This document shows, piece after piece, positions 17,630 through 25,584 of a stretch of DNA of 64,000 nucleotides. The position numbers and the translations under genes were made by a program. Source of the stretch: Bradyrhizobium nivariense (GTDB lineage Bacteria > Pseudomonadota > Alphaproteobacteria > Rhizobiales > Xanthobacteraceae). The notes under the pieces are model-generated. The model did no database searches, was not told the origin of the DNA, and saw only the letters and a program-made list of their open reading frames with translations. Each line of letters opens with the position of its first letter. Positions within the stretch are counted from its first letter, which is position 1. The DNA is taken from assembly GCF_029846715.1 (NCBI RefSeq), contig NZ_JARVWW010000009.1, forward strand, positions 1-64,000, given 5' to 3'.

Positions 17630-18406
17630 ATGCCCATCTCCATCACCCTGATCGGCGGCCCGACCGCGCTGATCGAGATCGACGGCTTCCGCCTCTTGAC
17701 CGATCCGACCTTCGATGACGCGCACACCGCCTATCAGCTCCCGCATGTGAAGCTGGAGAAGACGATCGGCCCTGCGCTCAAGGCCGACGCGATCGGTCCG
17801 ATCGATGCCGTGCTGCTCAGCCACGACCAGCATTCGGACAATCTCGACAATTCCGGCCGCGAATATCTACTCAAGGCGAAGCGCGCGCTGACGACAGAGG
17901 CCGGCGCGAAGCGCCTGGGCGGCTATGTCGAGGGGCTCGCGCCCTGGAGCACGGCGCATCTGAAAGACGGCGACGGCAACACGCTGACGATCACCGCGAC
18001 CCCGGCGCGTCACGGCCCTGCCGGCATCGAGCCATTGTCGGGCGACGTCATCGGCTTCGTGGTGTCGTCGAGCCGGAAGGACACCACATCGGTCTATATC
18101 AGCGGCGACACCACCTGGTTCGACGGCGTCGCCGAGGTCGCGCGCCGCTTCAAATGCGGCGTGGTGCTGCCGTTCGCGGGCGCCGCGCAAACGCGCGGCC
18201 CGTTCCATCTCACCATGGACACCAACGATACCATCGAGACCGCACGCGCCTTCCCCGATGCGATGATCGTGCCGGTGCACACGGAGGGTTGGGCCCATTT
18301 CCGCCAGAACAGCGAGGATCTGCGCAAGACCTTTGACTTGCTCGGCTTCGGGACGCGGTTGCGATTGCTGGAGCCCGGCGTGCCGACGGTGGTGCAGGCG
18401 CCGTAG
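17630..18406 (+). CDS. MBL-fold metallo-hydrolase (UlaG/COG2220-like)
   Basis: A 258-residue metallo-beta-lactamase-superfamily protein. LSHDQHSDNLD replaces the usual HxHxDH motif, and later ligands are in PARHGPAG, YISGDTTWFDG and VPVHTEGW. This order matches the UlaG/YtnP-like branch, whose known members open lactone rings; the substrate here is not known. AGGAG lies five bases before the ATG at 17630, and it probably forms an operon with the EamA transporter. Length is normal. Confidence 0.88.
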   Translation: MPISITLIGGPTALIEIDGFRLLTDPTFDDAHTAYQLPHVKLEKTIGPALKADAIGPIDAVLLSHDQHSDNLDNSGREYLLKAKRALTTEAGAKRLGGYVEGLAPWSTAHLKDGDGNTLTITATPARHGPAGIEPLSGDVIGFVVSSSRKDTTSVYISGDTTWFDGVAEVARRFKCGVVLPFAGAAQTRGPFHLTMDTNDTIETARAFPDAMIVPVHTEGWAHFRQNSEDLRKTFDLLGFGTRLRLLEPGVPTVVQAP

Positions 18407-18411
18407 CCCAA

Positions 18412-18573
18412 CGTCGTCCTGGCGAAAGCCAGGACCCATTACCCCAGGGAGCAGTTTGACGCTTAGTGGCAACTCCGAATCCCCGTAGTCACGACTGCCT
18501 GTGGTTATGGGTCCTGGCTTTCGCCAGGACGACTCGGAGAGATTGTCGATTGCCTTCGCTCGCAATGACGGCG
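18412..18573. repeat. intergenic palindromic repeat (GTCGTCCTGGCGAAAGCCAGGAC family)
   Basis: The arms GTCGTCCTGGCGAAAGCCAG and CTGGCTTTCGCCAGGACGAC bracket about 70 bases; each arm is itself a small hairpin around GAAA or TTTC. A following block (TTGCCTTCGCTCGCAATGACG at about 18550) is another common rhizobial repeat fragment. It lies between two convergent genes and is related in layout to family A. Confidence 0.8.
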
Positions 18574-18574
18574 G

Positions 18575-19345
18575 CTAATCCTTCCGAAACACGATCGATG
18601 CCATCCAGCCCGTCATCAGCGCCATCGCGGCGGTGATGAGGCCGTAGATGAGCCCGTTCTGCCGCGCGGTGGTGGCGACGAACTGCTCGAAGCCGACCTT
18701 GACGATCTCGAACGCGGTCTCGGTCTTGCCGATGAAGGCGCCGTCGGCAAACAGCTTGATCTCGACCTCATAGGTGCCGATCGGCACCTCCGCCGGCAGT
18801 GGAATGCCGGTGCGGAATAACGTCGGTGTCAGGAACGTCACCGCGCTCGGATCCTCGCGATAGAGACCGCGCTGGGTGCGCAGACGGATGAAGGCTAAGC
18901 GGAACGCGTCGTTCGGCACCACGTCGGCATAGTCGCCGCTGACGCGTTGGGTCAGCAGCACGTTGTTGAGCCCGACCTGCTGCCGCCGCGCGATCTCGGG
19001 CGAGGTGATCGCCTCGAAGGAGCGGTTGGCGAACAGCGCGAGATAGCTCGGCACCTCAAGGAACTGGCGGTAGTCGGTGTTGATCCAGATCCCGAAGGTG
19101 CGCTCCTTGCGCCGCGTCACCATGTCGGCGCGCGGGCCCATCACGGTGACGACGAGATCGTAGGTTTTGCGGTCGGCGGGCGTGGAGGCATCCTTCTCGA
19201 CCGAGCCGAACAGCACCAGCTCCTCGCCGGAATAGTTCGGCGTCACCGTGACGCGATGGTTGGAGACCGACACGATCAGCCGCTCGGCGCGTGCGGCGGA
19301 GCCGAGCAGCAGAACGAGCAGGATTGCGAGAGCTGCGCGCATCAT
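18575..19345 (-). CDS. TIGR02186 family membrane-anchored exported protein
   Basis: A 256-residue protein with an N-terminal signal peptide (LAILLVLLLGSAARA), an extracytoplasmic beta-rich domain (PNYSGEELVLFGSVE) and one C-terminal transmembrane helix (about 235-252). It matches the TIGR02186 family, which is regularly paired with a TauE/SafE permease and is of unknown biochemical function. Its start overlaps the stop of the TauE gene by four bases, so the two are almost certainly co-translated and may form one complex in the inner membrane. Confidence 0.88.
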   Translation of the reverse strand: MMRAALAILLVLLLGSAARAERLIVSVSNHRVTVTPNYSGEELVLFGSVEKDASTPADRKTYDLVVTVMGPRADMVTRRKERTFGIWINTDYRQFLEVPSYLALFANRSFEAITSPEIARRQQVGLNNVLLTQRVSGDYADVVPNDAFRLAFIRLRTQRGLYREDPSAVTFLTPTLFRTGIPLPAEVPIGTYEVEIKLFADGAFIGKTETAFEIVKVGFEQFVATTARQNGLIYGLITAAMALMTGWMASIVFRKD

Positions 19346-20259
19346 CCGTTCACCCCCAGCTCGCGAATGGTGAAGAGGTCCTCGGGCCGGATCACCAGCT
19401 CGATCGCGAAGCGGACGCCGACCGAGAGGATCAAGAGGCCGAGCAGTAGCCGCAGCTGCTCGCCGCGGATCTTCTGGCCGGCGCGGGCGCCGAACTGCGC
19501 ACCGGTGACGCCGCCGACCATCAGGATCAGCGCCAGCACGGCGTCGACCAGGTGATTGGTCACCGCATGCAGCAAGGTCGCAAACAGCATCGTGACCAGC
19601 GTCAGCACCATCGAGGTGCCGATCACCGTCGAGGTCGGCACCCGCAGCAGATAGATCATGATCGGCACCAGGATGAAGCCGCCGCCGATGCCCATGATGG
19701 CGCCGATGAAGCCGATCACGATGCCGACGATCACGACCGGGATCACCGAGAGGTAGATCTTCGAGCGCTTGAACCGCATCTTCAGCGGCAGGCCATGGAT
19801 CCAGTTATGCGTTCGTCGTGGCGGCACCGCGCCGCGCCGGGTTCGCATCAGCGCGCGCAGGCCTTCGGAGAACATCAGGCTGCCGACGGTGGTGAGCAGC
19901 ACGACGTAAGACAGTGCGATCATCAGATCGAGCTGGCCGAGCGCGCGCAGCTGCGTGAAGGTCCACACTCCGAGCGCGGTCCCGGTCACGCCGCCGCACA
20001 ACAGGACGCTCGCCAGCGCCGGGTCGATCGCGCGCCGCCGCCAATAGGTGAGGGCGCCGGAGAAGGACGAGGCCGCGATGTGGCTCGCGACGGAGGCGAC
20101 CGCGACCGCCGGTGTGATGCCGATGAAGATCAAAAGCGGCGTCATCAGGAAGCCGCCGCCGATTCCGAACATGCCGGAGACGAAACCGACAGCCGCACCC
20201 ATTGCGAGCACCAGGAAGACGTTGACCGGAAGATCGGCGATCGGGAGATAAAGCTGCAT
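19342..20259 (-). CDS. TauE/SafE family sulfite/organosulfonate exporter
   Basis: Inner-membrane permease of 305 residues. The two-fold family signature is seen twice: GFVSGMFGIGGGFLMTPLL near residue 27 and GFIGAIMGIGGGFILVPIM near residue 180, each followed by AT/ST-rich helices. Members export sulfite, sulfoacetate or related anions. First gene of a pair with TIGR02186, overlapping by four bases. The substrate is not determined by sequence. Confidence 0.9.
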   Translation of the reverse strand: MQLYLPIADLPVNVFLVLAMGAAVGFVSGMFGIGGGFLMTPLLIFIGITPAVAVASVASHIAASSFSGALTYWRRRAIDPALASVLLCGGVTGTALGVWTFTQLRALGQLDLMIALSYVVLLTTVGSLMFSEGLRALMRTRRGAVPPRRTHNWIHGLPLKMRFKRSKIYLSVIPVVIVGIVIGFIGAIMGIGGGFILVPIMIYLLRVPTSTVIGTSMVLTLVTMLFATLLHAVTNHLVDAVLALILMVGGVTGAQFGARAGQKIRGEQLRLLLGLLILSVGVRFAIELVIRPEDLFTIRELGVNG

Positions 20260-20416
20260 CGAAGGACCATGCTCCGGCGAGACGGATCGATTGCGCGGAA
20301 TGCTCGCCGGACGGTCGGAACGATTGCCGCGCCCCTCAATAGCCGAATTTGGAGCAGGGCGGGATCAGGAATTTTGGGCGTGGTGAAGGGGGATGTTGGC
20401 GGCATCGACGCTTCTG

Positions 20417-20532
20417 CTCCTCACCCTGAGGAGCCTGCGCAGCAGGCGTCTCGAAGGGCGAGGCCCGGATTCACAGTCGGGCCTGCATGGTTCGAGACGC
20501 GCGCAAGAGCGCGCTCCTCACCATGAGGGGAG
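20417..20532. repeat. intergenic palindromic repeat, family B
   Basis: Inverted repeat with ends CTCCTCACCCTGAGGAG and GCTCCTCACCATGAGGGG and inner GTCTCGAAGG / GGTTCGAGACGCGC arms. A second copy is at 36490-36594. Both copies stop a few bases short of a stop codon of a minus-strand gene (PodJ-like here, lepB there), consistent with use as a terminator. Confidence 0.85.
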
Positions 20533-20538
20533 AGAGTC

Positions 20539-23500
20539 TTAATGCACCGCCGAGGCCGCGCGCTTGGCCGCGACCGGCTTCGGCGACGGCTTTGCGTTCG
20601 CCTGCGGCGCGCTGTCCCAGCCGCCGGCGGGGGCCATGACATTGACGGCATCGTCGGGCTGCGGCTCGGCGCTGAACGTCTGGATCGCGAGCTTGGCGGC
20701 GGCGAGCGATTGCGGGTCGAGCCGCTTGGCGACGTCGTCGCGCTTGCCCGCCGCATCCGCGTCACCCTGGGCCGCCGCGAGGGTGAACCATTTGTAGGAT
20801 TCGGCGAGGTTCTGTTCGACGCCGATGCCGCGGGCATAAAGGATGCCGAGGTTGAACTGGCTGTCGGCGACGCCGCGGTCGGCGGCTTTGCGGAACCACT
20901 GCGCCGCGCTCTTGTAGTTGGCGCCGCGTCCGCCGCCGTCGGCGTCGAGCACCGCGAGATTGTGCATCGCCTTGGCGTTGCCGCGCTCGGCCGCCTGCGT
21001 ATAGTAGCGGCGGGCGATGTCGGCGTCCTTCTTCACGCCAAGACCCTTTTCGTAGAGGGTCCCGAGGCGGAAGGTCGCGGGCACCACGCCGGCCTGCGCC
21101 GCGCGGTCGTACCATTTGGCGGCTTCGTCGTAATTCGCGGCCACGCCCTTGCCCTCGGCAAAGCGCACGCCGATCTCGTAGGCTGCGGTCGCATCGCCCT
21201 TCATCGCGGCGGTGCGCAGGCCCGGGCCGCCGATGCCGTCAGGCAGTTTTTCGCTCGGCGGCACCTGGATCATCGCGAGTTTCGCGCGGCTCGTGCCCGA
21301 CAGCGCGCCGGTGACGTCGCTGGAGGCCGGCGGCGGGGCTGCGGCAGGCCCCGGCGGAATTTCAACCGAAGCCGAGTTGCCCGAACTGGTGGCGGGAGCC
21401 GGCGCGGCATTGTTCTGGGATTGACGTCCGATCGGGGTCGGCGAGGTCATCGACGGCGTGACCTGCTCGGGCGTGGCGGGCTTGTTCTCGACCGGCGGCG
21501 GCGGGGCCTGCGGCGCGGGTGCGGGCGAGGAATTCTCCATCGCCTGCGGCGACGGCGACGGGCTGCCGCCGTCGAGCAAATTCATCGCCATCTTGAAGGT
21601 GCCGAGCACGATCACGACCACGCTCGCGCCGACCAGCAGCGAGCGGATCTTCGAGGTGATGGTCGAACCGCCGTCCTTGCCCTTGTCCTTGGACCGATCG
21701 GCTCCCGCCTTGGCGCCGCGGGCCGGCTTTTCCGGCTGTGCGGCGGCGGCCTGGGCGGCGCGGCGCGCGGCCGCGATGAAGCTCGACGACGACACCGGCT
21801 CCTTCGGCGCGGCCGGGATTTCGCTGATTGCGCTTTCGGACGCAGCAATGCGCTCCGACGGCGTGGCGAGCCGTGCACCCGGCCGTGTGCCCGGCTCGAG
21901 CGGATGATCCGGCGGCAGTTCGGGCGCAAGCGCGGCGCGCGTGGGCGCCGTATGCGGCTCCAGGATTTCGCTGATCGCGCGCGGCGGAACCGGCGGTGCC
22001 ATCGGCATCGGCGGTGGCGCTGCCGGCGCGGCGGCATGGAATTCGCGCGGCGCGGCGACGAAGGCGGCTTGCGCCGCTTGCGCGGCGGCGGGATTTGGCA
22101 GTTCCGGCTTCGGATCGTATTTCGGCGGCTGTTGCTGGGGCCGCGGCTCGCGCGCCATCGGCGCGGGCTCCATGGGAGCGGCCATCGGCATCGGCATCGG
22201 CTGCGGAGCAGCGGCCGGCGGTGCCGTGCGCACCGTGCGCAGATCGCCCTCGATCATCGAGAGACGATCGACGACGTGGCCAAGTGCGTTGTGGACGGCC
22301 TCCAGCGAATCCTGGGTGCTGCGGGTGGTCTCCGCCTGGCTGAAGCGGATGTCGGAGAGCTCGCGCTTGACGAGATCGACCATTCCGGAATCGGCAGGCG
22401 GCGCGGAATTGCGGCTCTCGGCCAGCGCGGAATAGGTCGCCTGCTGCCGCTCCAGGTGGCGCAGGATATCGTGCAGCCCGTCCTCGACGCGGCTGAAATT
22501 GCCGTTGCGCGGATCGGAGGCAGCCTCGATCCGCTCCAGCAGATACGAGACCCGCTGTTCGAGATGCGCAAAGGTCGAAGCCGAGTCGTTGCCGACCTGC
22601 ATGCGGTCGAAACGGTCGGACAGCGCGCGGATCGCGCTTTCGAGATGCTCGGTGCTTTCGGATGGCTGAGGCCGCTCGCGCGTTTCCAGCGCGGCGGTGA
22701 GCGCCGCGATGCGCTGCTCCAGCACCGCAAAGCTGTCGCCGGAGCCGGACGAGCGGGTGACCTGGTCGACCTTGGACGACAGCAGCTGCACGTCGTCCGA
22801 GAGCCGCGCCAGCGCTTCGTTGGAGGCGACGTTGGAGACGATGCCGCGCAGCGCCGAGATCGCGCCTTCGAGCTGGCGGACCGTCGAGGGATCGTCATTG
22901 GCGCGCAGGATCAGATCGAGCTTGGCGCCGAGATTGCGGATCGCCTCGTCATAGCCGGTGAGCTGCTCGGCCGGCGTCAGCGTCCGCAGCACCTGCTTGA
23001 TGTCGGACAGCGCGTGCTCGATGCCGGACAGGACCTGACCGTCGGTGCCGTTGGAGCGGGTCTCGTCGATGCGCCGATGCAGCGAGCGGATCTCGTTCTC
23101 GATCGATTCGATCGCGCGGCGCGGCATCGCCTCGGTGATGGCGTTGCGGATCGCCGCAAGCTCGCTGCGGAAAGTGTTGATCGCCTGCTCGGTATTGTCC
23201 GGGCGCTGGAGCGATTCGATCTGGCTCGTGATCTTGAGCAGATGGCGCTCGAGCGCGGAGAAATCCGGCCCCGGCTGCGGTGGCGGCGGAGCGTAGGCAG
23301 GCGCGGGCGGCGCCATCGGGGGCGCGAAAGGAGTTGCCGCAGGCGCGATCGACGGCGCGGCGCGCGGCGGCATCTGCCGCGGCGCAAAGCCGTCGAGCTC
23401 GCTCTGCCGCGCCGTGATCTCGGCGACGGCGACGTCGAACGAAGCGGGGCTCAGGGGCGGTGAATTGCGATAGACCTGCGCTGCCGCGCGCTCGACCGCA

Positions 23501-23976
23501 TCGGCCTGGCGCTGGCGCGTTTCAACGGGTGCCTGCCGCGGTGCCGGAGCCTGCTGCGGCTTCGAAATTTGCGACAGCCGGGCATCGAGCCGCGAGATCG
23601 CGTCGTTGAGCTGGCGCGCTACGCCCTGCTCGCGCGGGTCCCTTTCACGGGAGGGGTCCTGGCGCGGGGCGGGCTTTGAAATCCGTTCGATCTGCTGGGT
23701 GATGGCGTCGAGCCGCTGGTGGATGTCGGCGACTTCGCGGCTTTCCTGACTCGGGACCTGGCCAAGTGCTTGGCCAGGTGCTTGGCTATGTGCTTGGCTC
23801 GGCATTTGCTGCGGACGCTGGTCGTAAGGTCCGCGAAAATTCGGCGGGGCAGTCTCGCCGAGCGTGGAGTTCAGCCAATCGTTGAGTGACATGCCGGCGC
23901 GACGCGCAGCAGCTTCGGCCCGCTCCCGGACGGATGGATCGATGCCGTCAACACTCCACGATACGCGCGAATTCAT
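20539..23976 (-). CDS. PodJ-like polar localisation protein with Sel1 repeats
   Basis: A 1145-residue protein. Order of parts: a short ribbon-helix-like N-terminus (VDGIDPSVRERAEAAARRAG, 8-27), a Gln/Pro-rich stretch, a long predicted coiled-coil region (about 220-600), a Pro/Ala-rich linker, one transmembrane helix (about 775-800, SLLVGASVVVIVLGTF), a second Pro-rich periplasmic linker, and four to five Sel1/TPR-like repeats (about 905-1080, e.g. YEIGVRFAEGKGVAANYDEAAKWYDRAA). This matches Caulobacter and rhizobial PodJ, which seeds polar complexes. The coiled coil would face the cytoplasm. Start at ATG 23976; another in-frame start lies at 24051. Confidence 0.78.
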   Translation of the reverse strand: MNSRVSWSVDGIDPSVRERAEAAARRAGMSLNDWLNSTLGETAPPNFRGPYDQRPQQMPSQAHSQAPGQALGQVPSQESREVADIHQRLDAITQQIERISKPAPRQDPSRERDPREQGVARQLNDAISRLDARLSQISKPQQAPAPRQAPVETRQRQADAVERAAAQVYRNSPPLSPASFDVAVAEITARQSELDGFAPRQMPPRAAPSIAPAATPFAPPMAPPAPAYAPPPPQPGPDFSALERHLLKITSQIESLQRPDNTEQAINTFRSELAAIRNAITEAMPRRAIESIENEIRSLHRRIDETRSNGTDGQVLSGIEHALSDIKQVLRTLTPAEQLTGYDEAIRNLGAKLDLILRANDDPSTVRQLEGAISALRGIVSNVASNEALARLSDDVQLLSSKVDQVTRSSGSGDSFAVLEQRIAALTAALETRERPQPSESTEHLESAIRALSDRFDRMQVGNDSASTFAHLEQRVSYLLERIEAASDPRNGNFSRVEDGLHDILRHLERQQATYSALAESRNSAPPADSGMVDLVKRELSDIRFSQAETTRSTQDSLEAVHNALGHVVDRLSMIEGDLRTVRTAPPAAAPQPMPMPMAAPMEPAPMAREPRPQQQPPKYDPKPELPNPAAAQAAQAAFVAAPREFHAAAPAAPPPMPMAPPVPPRAISEILEPHTAPTRAALAPELPPDHPLEPGTRPGARLATPSERIAASESAISEIPAAPKEPVSSSSFIAAARRAAQAAAAQPEKPARGAKAGADRSKDKGKDGGSTITSKIRSLLVGASVVVIVLGTFKMAMNLLDGGSPSPSPQAMENSSPAPAPQAPPPPVENKPATPEQVTPSMTSPTPIGRQSQNNAAPAPATSSGNSASVEIPPGPAAAPPPASSDVTGALSGTSRAKLAMIQVPPSEKLPDGIGGPGLRTAAMKGDATAAYEIGVRFAEGKGVAANYDEAAKWYDRAAQAGVVPATFRLGTLYEKGLGVKKDADIARRYYTQAAERGNAKAMHNLAVLDADGGGRGANYKSAAQWFRKAADRGVADSQFNLGILYARGIGVEQNLAESYKWFTLAAAQGDADAAGKRDDVAKRLDPQSLAAAKLAIQTFSAEPQPDDAVNVMAPAGGWDSAPQANAKPSPKPVAAKRAASAVH

Positions 23977-24103
23977 GACTCTGTCCGGTTCCGACTCCGG
24001 CGCCCCACCCGGCGCCTCCAGCCTCCCCTCGCGTGCCGGTTGCAAAGACAATCGGATTTGGCGCGGGTCGTCTGCCTCGAAAACCGACTTTTGTCTGTTA
24101 CGG

Positions 24104-24118
24104 TAAATAACGGGTTAA
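24104..24118 (-). promoter_or_regulatory. candidate CtrA-like site upstream of the PodJ-like gene
   Basis: Read on the minus strand the site is TTAA-N7-TTTA, one mismatch from the alphaproteobacterial CtrA consensus TTAA-N7-TTAA. It overlaps an 8-4-8 perfect inverted repeat (AACGGGTT-AAGG-AACCCGTT, 24109-24128). It lies about 130 bases before the chosen start. podJ in Caulobacter is cell-cycle controlled, which makes the site plausible. Confidence 0.4.
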
Positions 24119-24202
24119 GGAACCCGTTGACGATGTCTTAAAGTTGGGCGGCGGGAACCGGGGCATGGTCGTTGTGGCGCTCGTCCGCTCGCCAAAATAA
24201 CG

Positions 24203-24310
24203 GTGTCGTGCCCCGCGAAGGCGGGGCATCCAGTACTCCGAGGCAGCGCGGCTAGGAGCCAGGCGCCGCGGCGTACTGGATCGCCCGCCTGCGCGGGCGA
24301 TGACAGCGGA
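24203..24310. repeat. intergenic palindromic repeat, family A
   Basis: Second copy of the family at 1894-2002: hairpin TGCCCCGC-GAAG-GCGGGGCA, then GCCGCGGCGTACTGGATCGC and a second hairpin CGCCCGCC-TGC-GCGGGCGA. The gap 23977-24360 holds this repeat, the CtrA-like site and the promoter region of the PodJ-like gene; no gene is seen in it. Confidence 0.85.
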
Positions 24311-24360
24311 GTGTGTAGGCGGCGGCTCGCCCGGCGTTGGGTGCTCAGTGCTTGACGCCC

Positions 24361-24951
24361 TCAGCCCTTGCCCTCGCGCTTGCCATCCTCCAGCGGCACC
24401 ACCGTGCCCACGCCGCTCATCGCCGACAGCGCCTCGAGCGCCTCTTCGCAGAAGTCGGCCACCATCTGCTCGTGCCGCGCGCCGAGGCGCAGCAGCAGCA
24501 AATTGCCGAGGTCGAGCACGCCCGACGCCGTTCCTTCCGGAAAGCGCTTCTTCAGGATGCGCTCGTAGTTCTCGTGGCGATCGCGGTGGTGCTCGAGGCG
24601 GGCCATCAGGTCGGTGCGCATGGGCTCGATGTCGATGCTGTCGAGCGCATGCAGCCGCACCAGGAGGTCGTCCTTGATCGAGGGCGGCGTGCTTGGCCGC
24701 GCGGCCCAGTGCCGCAGCGCTGTTCGGCCCTCCGGAGTCAGCGTATAGATCAGCTTATTGGGTTTGCCTGACTGCACGACCTCGCGGCCCTGGATGTAGC
24801 CGCGGTCGCGCAGCTTGGAGAGCTCGCGGTAGATTTGCTGGTGGTCGGCCTTCCAGAAGAAGCCGATCGAGGAGTCGAATGTCTTGGCGAGCTCGTAGCC
24901 CGTCATCGGACGTTCCGTCAGGCATGCGAGGATTGCGTCGCCCAGTGCCAT
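24361..24951 (-). CDS. PadR family transcriptional regulator
   Basis: A 196-residue regulator. Residues 1-80 form the PadR winged helix (LGDAILACLTERPMTGYELAKTF, KADHQQIYRELSKL, LIYTLTPEGR). Residues 95-180 are the long-helix C-terminal domain of the subfamily-2 type. It is divergent from an NTF2-like gene that is followed by a beta-oxidation operon, and the divergent region carries overlapping inverted repeats, so it probably represses itself and that neighbour. Inducer unknown. Confidence 0.92.
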   Translation of the reverse strand: MALGDAILACLTERPMTGYELAKTFDSSIGFFWKADHQQIYRELSKLRDRGYIQGREVVQSGKPNKLIYTLTPEGRTALRHWAARPSTPPSIKDDLLVRLHALDSIDIEPMRTDLMARLEHHRDRHENYERILKKRFPEGTASGVLDLGNLLLLRLGARHEQMVADFCEEALEALSAMSGVGTVVPLEDGKREGKG

Positions 24952-24992
24952 GACCGGCCCTCCTGTTCTCGACCTTGACCAATCTGCTTGAC

Positions 24993-25029
24993 TTTATGCG
25001 CATCGGCGCATATGCGTCAATGTGCATAT
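24993..25029. promoter_or_regulatory. candidate PadR operator overlapping a promoter
   Basis: Two overlapping inverted repeats lie between the divergent genes: TATGCGC-N4-GCGCATA (24995-25012) and ATATGC-N8-GCATAT (25010-25029). The second has the N8 spacing usual for PadR sites. A minus-strand promoter TTGACG-N16-CATAAA (25020 to 24993) for the regulator gene overlaps both repeats, which fits self-repression. Confidence 0.55.
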
Positions 25030-25157
25030 AAGGCGACCCCAAGAACGAGGCAAAAACCCGCCCCGAAAACCCCAGCGGAATCAACCTTCGCGCGACTGTG
25101 CATGGGGTTGTTTTCGCGTTTTTTGCCCAGGCCTTTATCAAGGGAGGCACCCTGACC

Positions 25158-25541
25158 ATGACCGGCCTCGATTCCTGGTACGGCTACATGAAGTCGCATG
25201 ACCGCGCCGCGCTCTGGGACCTCCTCCATCCCGACGCCGTCTTCGAAAGCCCCGTGGTGCACTCGCCGCAGCGCGGCCGCGACATCACCTTCAAATATCT
25301 CGCCAGCGCCGAGCAGGTGCTCGGCGGTCCCGGCTTCAGCTATGTCGGCGAGTGGAAGAGTGAGAGCGGCGCCGTGCTCGAATTCAAGACCCTGATCGAC
25401 GGCATCGAGATCAACGGCGTCGACATCATCACCTTCGACAGCGAGGGGCGCATCACGCATTTCAAGGTGATGGTGCGGCCGCTCAAGGCGATCAACATGC
25501 TGCATCGCCTGATGGCGGAGCAGCTTGCCGCCCAATCATAA
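25158..25541 (+). CDS. NTF2-like (SnoaL-type) protein
   Basis: A 127-residue protein with the cone-shaped NTF2/SnoaL fold signature: DSWYGYMKSHDRAALWDLLHP at the N-terminus, then VFESPVVHSPQRGRD and a C-terminal ITHFKVMVRP strand. The family includes isomerases, dehydratases and non-enzymatic binders, so the function is open. GGAGG lies ten bases before the ATG at 25158. It is 43 bases upstream of the acyl-CoA dehydrogenase and likely in its operon, suggesting a role on a CoA-linked or lipid substrate. Confidence 0.8.
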   Translation: MTGLDSWYGYMKSHDRAALWDLLHPDAVFESPVVHSPQRGRDITFKYLASAEQVLGGPGFSYVGEWKSESGAVLEFKTLIDGIEINGVDIITFDSEGRITHFKVMVRPLKAINMLHRLMAEQLAAQS

Positions 25542-25584
25542 AGAGTTCCACCACTTCACTTCAAAGCTATGCCGGGAGAACGCC

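Noticed and set aside
20542..23463. Open frame of about 970 codons on the plus strand opposite the PodJ-like gene.
   Set aside because: Arg/Gly/Ala-rich antisense shadow; the minus strand frame has domains, a transmembrane helix and Sel1 repeats.
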